From positions 78,501 to 142,500 of the forward strand of contig NZ_CP066786.1 of assembly GCF_016598595.1 (NCBI RefSeq): DNA of 64,000 nucleotides, in the 5' to 3' direction. The position numbers were made by a program, and so were the translations under genes. Each line of letters starts with the position of its first letter. Within the stretch, counting starts at the first letter, position 1. This document shows positions 37,871 through 46,017 of the stretch, piece after piece. This DNA is from Martelella lutilitoris. GTDB taxonomy: Bacteria; Pseudomonadota; Alphaproteobacteria; Rhizobiales; Rhizobiaceae. The notes beneath the pieces are model-generated. The model ran no database searches. It was not told where the DNA came from and worked only from the letters and a program-made list of their open reading frames with translations.

Positions 37871-37904
37871 GATGCGATCGCCCCCTGCCGTCGGCGATCG
37901 CATC
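37871..37904 (+). other. Perfect 12-bp hairpin between tctC and tctA
   Basis: GATGCGATCGCC pairs perfectly with GGCGATCGCATC around a 10-base loop in the 305-base gap. The rest of the gap holds no gene I can support. There is no T tract. It could stabilise the tctC message so that receptor is made in excess over the channel. Confidence 0.55.
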
Positions 37905-38093
37905 GCCGCCAGCGCAATGCACTCAAGGCCAGGCCTCCCGGTCTCCAACGGTTCTGCCGGATTGTTTTTGTGACCTTTTTGGAGATTGGCGCTCGCCGTT
38001 CGCGGTGGAGCACAATCTGAAGAGGTATTTGTCATCGGCTTGCCGCATGTGGCGAAGCGATGATCAGCCAAGCTGACCTGGAGCTGGAACTTC

Positions 38094-40073
38094 ATGTTCG
38101 ATTCATTTATGACAGGACTATCGCTGGTTCTGTCTTTTCCCGGCTTTCTCTATCTGCTGGCGGGCATCGCCGTCGGGTTGTGGCTCGGTGTCGTGCCGGG
38201 GCTCGGCGGGGTCACCGGAATGGTGGTGCTGCTACCGCTCACCTTCGGCATGGACCCGGCCGCGGGCCTTGCCATGCTGCTGGGCATGTTCGCGGTGGTC
38301 TCCACCTCTGATACGATCACATCGGTCATGCTGGGCATTCCCGGCACCATCGCCAGCCAGGCGACCGTAATCGACGGCAATGCCATGGCCAAGCGCGGCC
38401 TGGCGCAGACGGCCTTCGGTGCCGCCTTCGTCAGCTCGGCCTTTGGCGGCGTGCTCGGCGGTCTGGCCATGGCGGCCTCCTTGCCTTTCGCACTGGCGAT
38501 CATTCTCGCCTTCGGCTCGCCGGAGTTCTTTTTACTTTCAGTGCTCGGCCTTCTGATGGTCGGCGCCGTCAGCGGCAATGCGGTCTCCAAGGGGCTGGGA
38601 GCGGCGGTTCTCGGGCTGATGCTTTCCCAGATCGGTTATCCGGTCGCAAGCTCCATGCCACGCTATTTCTTCGGCGAACGCTCCCTGCTTGACGGCCTGC
38701 CGCTCGTTCCGGTCATTCTTGGCCTCTTCGGCCTGCCGGAAATGATGGACCTTGCCGCGCGGCGCACCGCGATTGCCCATCTCAATGACGAACATACGCC
38801 CGACGACAGCATTTTCAGCGGCGTTCGCGCGGCGATCCGCAATCGCTGGCTGGTGATCCGCTGTTCGCTGCTGGGTGTTTATGTCGGCATGCTGCCGGCC
38901 ATCGGCTCGTCCGTGGTTGACTGGCTTGCCTATGGTCACGCCACGCAGAGCTGCAAGACCGATCCACAATTCGGCAAGGGCGACGTGCGCGGCGTGATCG
39001 CGCCGGAAGCGGCTAATAATGCCGTGCTCGGCGGTTCGCTGATCCCGACCCTTGCCTTCGGCATTCCCGGCAGCGGCGCCATGGCCGTTCTGCTCGGTGC
39101 GCTGACGATCCACGGCTTCTCGCCGGGCCGAAACATGTTGAGCGACAATCTCGACATTACCTTCTCCATGGTATGGACGATCATCATCGCCAATATCATC
39201 GGCGCCGCCGCGCTGATGATGTGGGGCCGCCAGGTGGCGCGCGCGGCCTTCGTCGACGGCAATTTCATCGTGCCGGCGGTGATCCTTTTCATCTTCATGG
39301 GTTCCTGGGTTTGGCAGCCGGGCATGTTTACCTGGATCACGCTTTTGGGGGTCGGCCTGCTCGGTTACATAATGAAGGCGGCGGGCTGGCCGCGCCCGCC
39401 CTTCATTCTCGGCTTCGTGCTCGGCCCTGTTCTTGAAAACGCCATGTCGATCACCTGGCAAAGCTATACGGTGATGGAGGTGGTCACACGCCCGACGGTG
39501 ATCGGTCTCGTCATCGTGCTGGCGCTGGTCTTCTTCTTCGCCCTGCGCTCGACCCGCCGCGGGCTCGCTGCCCACGCGATCGAGGATACGCAGGAGAGCA
39601 AGGCGAGCCTGATCTTGTCTGCGGCGCTCGCGCTCGTGCTCATCGCGCTCTTTGGCGCGGCGGTGTGGATGGCGCGCGACTGGAAGCTATTGGCCAAGGT
39701 CTCGCCGATGGCCTTTGGCCTGGCGGGCATCGTCATCATGGGCTTCGTCCTGTTCCAGGACCGCAACCGGCTGCGGGTGATCGCCGCCGCGCGGCGGGCC
39801 GGCGATGCGGCGGCCGGTGGCACCACGCGGCAATTCATCGCCGCGCACCAGCGTCAGATCATCACCTTCCTGTCGATCGCGCTGATGGCGGCGCTGACGC
39901 CATGGGTCGGCACCTATGCCGCGATCCTCGGCTTTGCCGCGATCTATACCGCGCTTTGGGGCCGGTTCCGGTGGTGGGTGGTTGCCCTCTACACGGCGGG
40001 CCTCGGGGCGGTGCTCTACTTCCTTTACGGCCGCCTTCTGCATGCCCCGTTCGAATTACCGTTCTTCATGTGA
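38094..40073 (+). CDS. tctA: Tripartite tricarboxylate transporter TctA-TctB fusion
   Basis: A 659-residue membrane protein. Residues 1-500 are TctA, with GVVPGLGGVTGMVVLLPLTF, STSDTITSVMLGIPGTIASQA, APEAANNAVLGGSLIPTLAFGIPGSGAMAVLLG (split over the family repeats) and LGFVLGPVLENA. The last 155 residues contain about four further helices (LILSAALALVLIALFGAAVW; AFGLAGIVIMGFVLFQ; TPWVGTYAAILGFAAIYTAL) like a TctB small permease. No separate tctB is present, so the fusion likely supplies both parts. It follows tctC and precedes two amidohydrolase genes. Confidence 0.9.
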   Translation: MFDSFMTGLSLVLSFPGFLYLLAGIAVGLWLGVVPGLGGVTGMVVLLPLTFGMDPAAGLAMLLGMFAVVSTSDTITSVMLGIPGTIASQATVIDGNAMAKRGLAQTAFGAAFVSSAFGGVLGGLAMAASLPFALAIILAFGSPEFFLLSVLGLLMVGAVSGNAVSKGLGAAVLGLMLSQIGYPVASSMPRYFFGERSLLDGLPLVPVILGLFGLPEMMDLAARRTAIAHLNDEHTPDDSIFSGVRAAIRNRWLVIRCSLLGVYVGMLPAIGSSVVDWLAYGHATQSCKTDPQFGKGDVRGVIAPEAANNAVLGGSLIPTLAFGIPGSGAMAVLLGALTIHGFSPGRNMLSDNLDITFSMVWTIIIANIIGAAALMMWGRQVARAAFVDGNFIVPAVILFIFMGSWVWQPGMFTWITLLGVGLLGYIMKAAGWPRPPFILGFVLGPVLENAMSITWQSYTVMEVVTRPTVIGLVIVLALVFFFALRSTRRGLAAHAIEDTQESKASLILSAALALVLIALFGAAVWMARDWKLLAKVSPMAFGLAGIVIMGFVLFQDRNRLRVIAAARRAGDAAAGGTTRQFIAAHQRQIITFLSIALMAALTPWVGTYAAILGFAAIYTALWGRFRWWVVALYTAGLGAVLYFLYGRLLHAPFELPFFM

Positions 40074-40088
40074 TGAGGAGAGAGAAAC

Positions 40089-41171
40089 ATGCTCACAGAG
40101 CCTGATGCTGAGACAAGACCCGATCCCGCCGTTGGCATCGGCGCCATCGACTGCGACGTGCATCCGCGCAGTCCCGGACAGAAGGATCTGCTTCCCTTCG
40201 TCGACAGCTACTGGAAGGACATGATGCCCTATCGCGATATCGGGCATATGGAACTGATGTCCTATCCGTTCTCGACCAAGTCCTTCCGGGCGGAAGGGGC
40301 GGATGGCGGGGTGCCAAGCCCCGGGCGGCTGGCGGAAGCCCATCTCGACCCGATGGGTATTTCGGCGGCGATCCTCAATGTCGTCAACGGCGTCCAGGCG
40401 CTGTTCGATCCCTATATGCAGGCGATGATGTGCCAGGCGACCAATCGCTGGCTGGCGGCGGAGTGGCTGGATCGAGACCCGCGTCTGCGCGCCGCGCTTC
40501 TGGTGCCCTTCCGCCACCCGGAAGAGGCGGTGGCGGAGATCAAACGCTATGCCGATGACCGCCGCTTCGTCCAGATCCTGGCGATCTGCATGGGCGACGC
40601 GCCGCTTGGCCAGCGCCAGTTCTGGCCGATCTACAGGGCGGCCTCGGACGCCGGCTTTGCCCTCTCGATCCATCCGGGCAGCAATTATCGCCACGCGCCG
40701 ACGCAGTCCGGCTTCATGTCCCACCTTGTCGAGGAACAGGTCAACTGGTCGCAAGGTTTCGCCAGCCAGGCGGCAAGCCTCCTGAGCGAGGGCGTTCTGA
40801 GCGAATTTCCGGACATGAAGGTGGTGATGAGCGAAAGCGGGATCTCCTGGCTCTTCGGCGTCTCGTGGCGCATGGCCAAGGACTGGCGGGGCTGCCGTGT
40901 CGAGGTGCCGTGGCTGAAGGAGGGTCCGGACAAGCTCATGGAGCGCCAGCTGCGCTTCACCCTGCACCCCTTCGATCTTCCGGTCGAACCGGAGGAAGTT
41001 TCGGCCGTCGTCGAATGCATCGGCGGGCCGGAGCTGCTGCTCTATTCCACCGATTTTCCGCATGATCATGGCCCGACCGCCGCCAGATGGCCGGACGGGC
41101 TTTCCGCCGATCTCGCCAATGCCATCTGCCGCGAGAATGTTCTTGCCACCTATCCGAGACTGGAGGTCTGA
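40089..41171 (+). CDS. Amidohydrolase-2 (ACMSD-like) family protein, first copy
   Basis: A 360-residue metal-dependent TIM-barrel protein of the ACMSD/LigW superfamily. The first metal motif is GAIDCDVHPR, with an additional histidine in SIHPGSNY, and the late aspartate is in LLYSTDFPHDH. Related enzymes decarboxylate aromatic acids or hydrolyse lactones and amides. It lies 15 bases after tctA and two bases before a second, related gene. The substrate is unknown; non-oxidative decarboxylation or hydrolysis of an imported acid is the simplest guess. Confidence 0.85.
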   Translation: MLTEPDAETRPDPAVGIGAIDCDVHPRSPGQKDLLPFVDSYWKDMMPYRDIGHMELMSYPFSTKSFRAEGADGGVPSPGRLAEAHLDPMGISAAILNVVNGVQALFDPYMQAMMCQATNRWLAAEWLDRDPRLRAALLVPFRHPEEAVAEIKRYADDRRFVQILAICMGDAPLGQRQFWPIYRAASDAGFALSIHPGSNYRHAPTQSGFMSHLVEEQVNWSQGFASQAASLLSEGVLSEFPDMKVVMSESGISWLFGVSWRMAKDWRGCRVEVPWLKEGPDKLMERQLRFTLHPFDLPVEPEEVSAVVECIGGPELLLYSTDFPHDHGPTAARWPDGLSADLANAICRENVLATYPRLEV

Positions 41172-41172
41172 C

Positions 41173-42273
41173 ATGACTGTTGCCGAACTGGAGAGGCCTG
41201 ACACGGCCAAGACGAAACTCGGAATTATCGACTGTGACATCCACCCCGCAATGACCGACAGGACCGAGCTGTCGCGCTTCATGCCGCTGCGCTGGCGCGA
41301 GCATGTGCGCGATTTCGGCATGCGGTCGGGCGGTTCACTCGTCGGCATGCTGCAATATCCGCGCCTCAACCATGGCGGCATGCGCCAGGATGCCTATCCG
41401 CCGGAGGGCGGGCCGCCGGCCTCCAGCCTTGCCTTCCTGCAGGAGCAGTTGCTGGACGAACTCAATGTCGAATTCGGCCTGTTGCAGGCGCTGAATCCCG
41501 GGCCGTCACTGCAGAACCTCGAACTGAGCGCGGCCGTCTGCGCGGCCATCAACGACTGGCAGGTCGACAAATGGCTCGCCCCGGAACCGCGTCTGAAGGG
41601 CGGTATTTCCATTGCCCAGGAAGATGGCGAAGCCGCCGTGCGCGAAATCGAGGAGCGGCTGAAGGACAAGCGTTTTGCCCAGCTGCAATTCGTGCCGCGC
41701 AGCCTGGAGCCCGCCGGCCGCAAGCGCTACTGGCCGATCTTTGAGATCGCCGAGGCGCATGACCTGCCGATTGCCGTCCACCCGGCGGCCACCGGCTGGC
41801 ACGCCAATACCGGCGCCGGTTGGGCGTCCTTTTATGTCGAGGAGCATTACGCCTTCTCCCATTCGGTCCAGACCGTCCTGATTTCGATGATCTTCGAGGG
41901 CGTGTTCGAGCGTTTTCCGAAGCTCAAACTGGTGCTTGTGGAGGGCGGTTTCGCCTGGCTGCCATCGCTGATGTGGCGCATGGACCGCGAATGGGAGCGC
42001 ATGCGCGATGAGGTGCCGCATGTGAAGCGCCGCCCGTCCGATTACATTCGCCGCAATGTCTGGATCACCACGCAGCCGATCGAGGAGCCGCCGAATGTGC
42101 GGCATATGAACAACCTCCTCAACTGGATCGGGGCGGACCGGCTGATGTTCTCGACCGATTATCCGCACTGGGATTTCGATCACCCGGACCGGGCTTTCCG
42201 CGTCGGACTGAGCGAAGAGGCAAAGCGCGGCATCATGCGCGACAACGCGCTCGCCGTTTACGGACTGGGTTGA
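41173..42273 (+). CDS. Amidohydrolase-2 (ACMSD-like) family protein, second copy
   Basis: A 366-residue relative of the preceding gene, with GIIDCDIHPAMTDR at the metal-binding N-terminus, AVHPAATGWHAN in the middle and MFSTDYPHWDFDHPD near the C-terminus. Overall architecture is shared, but sequence is clearly diverged, so they may be subunits of one hetero-oligomer or two sequential enzymes. I start at 41173, where TGGAGG precedes the ATG. The gene is 9 bases before the Rieske gene, in the same operon. Confidence 0.85.
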   Translation: MTVAELERPDTAKTKLGIIDCDIHPAMTDRTELSRFMPLRWREHVRDFGMRSGGSLVGMLQYPRLNHGGMRQDAYPPEGGPPASSLAFLQEQLLDELNVEFGLLQALNPGPSLQNLELSAAVCAAINDWQVDKWLAPEPRLKGGISIAQEDGEAAVREIEERLKDKRFAQLQFVPRSLEPAGRKRYWPIFEIAEAHDLPIAVHPAATGWHANTGAGWASFYVEEHYAFSHSVQTVLISMIFEGVFERFPKLKLVLVEGGFAWLPSLMWRMDREWERMRDEVPHVKRRPSDYIRRNVWITTQPIEEPPNVRHMNNLLNWIGADRLMFSTDYPHWDFDHPDRAFRVGLSEEAKRGIMRDNALAVYGLG

Positions 42274-42282
42274 GGAGAGGCC

Positions 42283-42696
42283 ATGACCGATCACATCATC
42301 TGCAAGGTCGACGAAATACCCGAAGGCAAGGCCAGGCGGGTCGAGGTCGCCGGGCGCGTCATCGCCATCTTCAATCTCGGAGACCGCTTTGCCGCCATCA
42401 CCAACAAGTGCCCGCATGAGGGCGCGGAACTCTGTCACGGCAGGGTTGCCGCCCTCGTCAACGCGGACGGGCCCGGGAATTACCGCACCGAGGACGAGAA
42501 GACCATGGTGCGCTGCCCCTGGCACGGCTGGGAATTCGATCTTGAGAACGGCCGTTCCTACTGCGACCCGAGCCGGATGCGGGTGAAGATCTTCGACGTC
42601 AAGGTGGCGCCCGGCGAGAGCCTGGCGGAAGGGCCGTATCGCGCCGAGGTGTTCGAGGTCCGCACAGAGGATGATTATGTCGTCCTCACCATCTGA
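42283..42696 (+). CDS. Rieske [2Fe-2S] protein
   Basis: A 137-residue soluble Rieske-domain protein with the cluster ligands Cys43-x-His45 (NKCPHEG) and Cys78-x2-His81 (RCPWHGWEF). The spacing between the pairs is 32 residues, longer than in many ferredoxins, with an inserted loop containing ADGPGNYRTED. It has no membrane anchor or catalytic oxygenase domain. It may pass electrons from the reductase encoded downstream to an oxygenase not visible here. Confidence 0.88.
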   Translation: MTDHIICKVDEIPEGKARRVEVAGRVIAIFNLGDRFAAITNKCPHEGAELCHGRVAALVNADGPGNYRTEDEKTMVRCPWHGWEFDLENGRSYCDPSRMRVKIFDVKVAPGESLAEGPYRAEVFEVRTEDDYVVLTI

Positions 42697-43177
42697 AAAC
42701 GGGCACCTTCCTGTGCTCCCGCTTGTGGGCGGGTGCCAGTGCGGGGCGCTCAGATACGGGGTGAGCGGGGCGCCGCTCACCTTCTACCTCTGCCATTGCG
42801 CAAGCTGCCAGCGCCAGTCCGGCAGCGCGTTCGGCGAAAGCCTGATGTTTGCCTGCGAGGACCTGACGCTCGACGGCACGCCGCAGGAGCGCTGGACGGT
42901 CGGAGGCTCCGGCGTGCCGATCCGCCAGACCTTTTGCGGGACGTGCGGCGTGCGGCTGACCCATCAGCGCAAGGACAGCCCGGTTCTGGTGGTCAAACCC
43001 GGCACGCTCGACGATCCGTCCTGGCTTTTTCCGGCGGCGGAAATCTTCACCGCCTCCCGGCAGCCCTGGCTCTTGCCACTGCCCGGCGTGGCGCAATACC
43101 CGCAAGGCCCGGACATGGACCGGCTGAAGCACGACTGGGCACGATGGATCGCCGGGCATGAGGAGACCGGACGATGA
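42677..43177 (+). CDS. GFA-domain (Mss4-like) zinc protein
   Basis: A 166-residue protein of the glutathione-dependent formaldehyde-activating (GFA) fold. Structural zinc cysteines are seen in GGCQCGALRY, CHCASCQRQSG and FCGTCGVRL. The N-terminal 15 residues are an extension. The second ATG (42677) fits AGAGGA spacing best. It overlaps the Rieske gene by 20 bases and the reductase gene by 4, so it is part of the operon. Most family members have no proven activity; a link with formaldehyde is only a possibility. Confidence 0.82.
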   Translation: MSSSPSENGHLPVLPLVGGCQCGALRYGVSGAPLTFYLCHCASCQRQSGSAFGESLMFACEDLTLDGTPQERWTVGGSGVPIRQTFCGTCGVRLTHQRKDSPVLVVKPGTLDDPSWLFPAAEIFTASRQPWLLPLPGVAQYPQGPDMDRLKHDWARWIAGHEETGR

Positions 43178-44379
43178 GCGGCATCGTGGTTGTGGGCGCA
43201 GGTCAGGCGGGGCTGTCGCTGGGGGCGAAGCTCAGGGCCGAGGGCTATTCGGGCGCATTGACGCTCCTGGGCGAAGAGGCCTGGCCGCCCTATCAGCGGC
43301 CGCCGCTTTCGAAGAAATTCCTGCTGGGGGAATTGCCGCGCGAGCGCCTATCTCTGCGCTCTCCGGAATTTTACGGCGAGCACGACATCGATCTGAAGCT
43401 CGGCGCCCGTGTCGAGGCGATCGACCGCGACGCCGGACAGGTGCGGTTTGGCGATCATGTTCTTGCCTATGACAGGCTGGTGCTGACGACCGGCGCTTGT
43501 CCCCGGCGCCTGCCGGCGGCAATCGGCGGCGAGCTCGGGAACGTCTTCACCCTGCGCGGCATCGACGATGTGGATGCCATGGCGCCGCGCTTCAAACCCG
43601 GCGCGCGGCTTCTGGTGGTCGGCGGCGGCTATATCGGTCTGGAGGCGGCCGCCATTGCCGCGCGCTCCGGGCTTGAGGTGACGCTGATCGAAAGCGCGCC
43701 GCGCATTCTCGGCCGCGTCGCGGCGGCGGAGACGGCGGATTATTTTCGCAGGCTTCACCGCAAAAACGGCGTTGATCTGCGCGAGGGCACCGGCCTTCGC
43801 CGTCTTGTCGGCGGCCCGGCGGCCAGGGCGGCGGAACTGGCCGACGGCACGACGCTCGATGTCGATCTGGCGATTGTCGGCATCGGCGTGGAACCGGCCG
43901 CAGCGCTTGCGCAGCAGGCGCGTCTGGCGGTTGACAACGGCATTGCCACGGACGCTTACGGCCGCACGACGGACCCGAATATTTTTGCCGCCGGCGACTG
44001 CGCCAGCTTTCCCCATGGTGGCGGCAGGCTTCGGCTGGAAAGCGTACAGAATGCCATTGAGCATGCCGAATGCGTTGGGCGGAACCTGCTTGGCGCTGAA
44101 ACGCCCTACCGGGCGCAGCCATGGTTCTGGTCGGATCAGTATGACGTCAAGCTGCAGATTGCAGGCCTCAATACGGGCTATGACCGCGTCGTGGTGCGAA
44201 ACGGCGAGCGCGAAGGCGCGGTCTCGCACTGGTATTATGCCGGCAGGCGCTTCATCGCCATCGACGCGATCAACGATCCGCGCGCCTACATGACCGGAAG
44301 GCGCTTGCTTGGCGCGGGGATCAGCCCGGACCCTGACGATCTGGCCGCAGCCGACCTGAAGACGCTGACAGCGGCCTGA
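43174..44379 (+). CDS. FAD-dependent ferredoxin reductase
   Basis: A 401-residue pyridine-nucleotide-disulfide-type oxidoreductase like the reductases of Rieske or P450 systems. It binds FAD at VVVGAGQAGLSLGAKL (N-terminus) and NAD(P)H at LVVGGGYIGLEAAAIA; FAAGDCASFPH is the second FAD motif. The C-terminal domain has SDQYDVKLQIAGL, as in putidaredoxin-reductase-type enzymes. It likely feeds electrons to the adjacent ferredoxin (24 bases later) and/or the Rieske protein. Confidence 0.92.
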   Translation: MSGIVVVGAGQAGLSLGAKLRAEGYSGALTLLGEEAWPPYQRPPLSKKFLLGELPRERLSLRSPEFYGEHDIDLKLGARVEAIDRDAGQVRFGDHVLAYDRLVLTTGACPRRLPAAIGGELGNVFTLRGIDDVDAMAPRFKPGARLLVVGGGYIGLEAAAIAARSGLEVTLIESAPRILGRVAAAETADYFRRLHRKNGVDLREGTGLRRLVGGPAARAAELADGTTLDVDLAIVGIGVEPAAALAQQARLAVDNGIATDAYGRTTDPNIFAAGDCASFPHGGGRLRLESVQNAIEHAECVGRNLLGAETPYRAQPWFWSDQYDVKLQIAGLNTGYDRVVVRNGEREGAVSHWYYAGRRFIAIDAINDPRAYMTGRRLLGAGISPDPDDLAAADLKTLTAA

Positions 44380-44403
44380 GCCTCAACAAGGAGAAACCTG
44401 GAA

Positions 44404-44727
44404 TTGGTGAAGATCATCTATATCGAACACGCCGGAAAGCGCCACGAGTTCGACGTCGCCGCGGGGCAAAGCGTCATGGAGGGCGCGCGCGACAATGGGG
44501 TTGACGGCATTGTCGCCGAATGCGGCGGGTGCTGTTCCTGCTCCACCTGCCACGTCTATGTGGCCGAGGACTGGTTCGACCGTCTGCCGCCGATTGAGCC
44601 GATGGAAGAGGATATGCTCGATTTCGCACCGGGCATGGAGCCCGGCCGTTCGCGATTGTCCTGTCAGTTGACGGTCACCGAAGAGCTTGACGGGCTGACG
44701 GTTCAGGTTCCCGCCGAACAGGCGTAA
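44404..44727 (+). CDS. Adrenodoxin-type [2Fe-2S] ferredoxin
   Basis: A 107-residue ferredoxin. Cluster cysteines are in ECGGCCSCSTCHVYV (C-x5-C-x2-C spacing) and the fourth in RLSCQLTV. The WFDRLPPIEPMEEDML segment is typical of the bacterial putidaredoxin/adrenodoxin group that serves P450 and Rieske oxygenases. The start appears to be TTG (44404), or GTG at 44407, after AAGGAG. It ends the operon that begins with tctC or tctA, and is convergent with the lysR gene. Confidence 0.9.
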   Translation: MVKIIYIEHAGKRHEFDVAAGQSVMEGARDNGVDGIVAECGGCCSCSTCHVYVAEDWFDRLPPIEPMEEDMLDFAPGMEPGRSRLSCQLTVTEELDGLTVQVPAEQA

Positions 44728-44730
44728 GCC

Positions 44731-45933
44731 TCACTCAGAGCCGGGAAGCGAAGCCGCTTTGTCGCGCAGGAGCCTCAGGAACAGCGCCTGGGCGACCGTC
44801 GGCAGGAAACCGGCGCGCAGCGTCAGCCCGATGGGCCGTTCGCTGCCCGGAAGCTCGAAGGGCAGCGCCACCATCAATCCATGGGCGATTTCAGCCTCGG
44901 CCTGACGTTTCGAGACACAGCCGAGATGGTCGCTCTTTTCCAGGAGTTCCCGCATCAGGATCACCGACCGGGTCTCGACCAGGCGTGACGGCGCGGCAAG
45001 TCCGGCGTCTTCGAAAATTCGGTTGAAATGGCCGCGAATCGGCGTGCCCTCCGGCGCGACGACGAAGGGATATTCGGCAAGCGCCTCGAAGGTCGGCTGA
45101 AGCAGTTTGTTGTTACCCGCCGACCGCACGAGCGGATGACCGGGGCCGGCCACCAGCACAACGCTGTCGGAAAACAGTTCCTCCTGAACGATATCGCCGA
45201 TCGGTGCCGGATCGCGCAACGCGCCGATGAGAAAATCGGTCTCGCCGCGCCTCAATCCGGCGAGGAGGTCGTCATAATCGCCTTCGAGAACATCGACCGG
45301 GATGGTGCGGCCGAGCGCGCGAAAGGCGACGATCGCGTCCGGCAGAACGCAGGCGCGCGACAGCGGCATGGCGCCGACGACGATCCGGCCGGTCTCTCGC
45401 TTCATCGCCTCCGCCAGATCGGCGTCGGCCTGGGCTAATTCGGCGAAGGCAAGTCGTGCGGCCTGGGCGAGCGCGGATGCCGTGCGGGTGGCGACGATGC
45501 CAAACGAGTTGCGCTCGAACAAAGGACGCTCCGCCTCGCTTTCAAGCTGGCTGACGGCGCGGTGAACCGTCGGCTGGGCGAGGCCGAGCCGCTTGGCGGC
45601 CAGCGTGAAATTCTGTGTTTCGGTGACGGCGATGAGCGCGTTCAGCTGCGCGCGCGTGACCGTCACGTTCAGGCGCGGCGCGACCTCGGCGAGCGCGGGA
45701 TCGAGATAGGCGAAAGCGCGCCTGACGCGACGGGCAAGCGTCTCCCCGGCCTCGGTGGCATAGAGACCCTGCGGCGTGCGCGCAAAAAGCGCCGCGCCGG
45801 CAAGGCTTGCGATCTTGCCCAGCGCCTGGGTTACGGCCGGTTGCGAGACGAAACAAATCTCGGCCGCCCGGGTGACCGAATGCGTCTCGGTGACCGCCAG
45901 AAAGACCCTGAGATGACGAAGATTGTAGGGCAA
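44731..45933 (-). CDS. LysR-type regulator with two helix-turn-helix domains
   Basis: A 400-residue LysR-like protein, about 100 residues longer than usual. Two N-terminal HTH modules can be read: residues 4-63 (LRVFLAVTETHSVTRAAEIC; SQPAVTQALGKIASLAG) and 93-152 (LNALIAVTETQNFTLAAKRL; AQPTVHRAVSQLESEAE). The effector domain follows (about 180-395: IVVGAMPLS; PFVVAPEGTPIRG). It lies downstream of the DUF1932 gene on the same strand and likely controls the divergent galB operon through two inverted boxes. The effector may be gallate or oxalomesaconate. Confidence 0.9.
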   Translation of the reverse strand: MPYNLRHLRVFLAVTETHSVTRAAEICFVSQPAVTQALGKIASLAGAALFARTPQGLYATEAGETLARRVRRAFAYLDPALAEVAPRLNVTVTRAQLNALIAVTETQNFTLAAKRLGLAQPTVHRAVSQLESEAERPLFERNSFGIVATRTASALAQAARLAFAELAQADADLAEAMKRETGRIVVGAMPLSRACVLPDAIVAFRALGRTIPVDVLEGDYDDLLAGLRRGETDFLIGALRDPAPIGDIVQEELFSDSVVLVAGPGHPLVRSAGNNKLLQPTFEALAEYPFVVAPEGTPIRGHFNRIFEDAGLAAPSRLVETRSVILMRELLEKSDHLGCVSKRQAEAEIAHGLMVALPFELPGSERPIGLTLRAGFLPTVAQALFLRLLRDKAASLPGSE

Positions 45934-46017
45934 GGGGGCCTCCGCGACGTGTTCGGCGGATTTATAGCATGCGGAACGGCGGAAGCGATGGCAAAGGCAC
46001 GGGTTGGTGCGAGGGGC

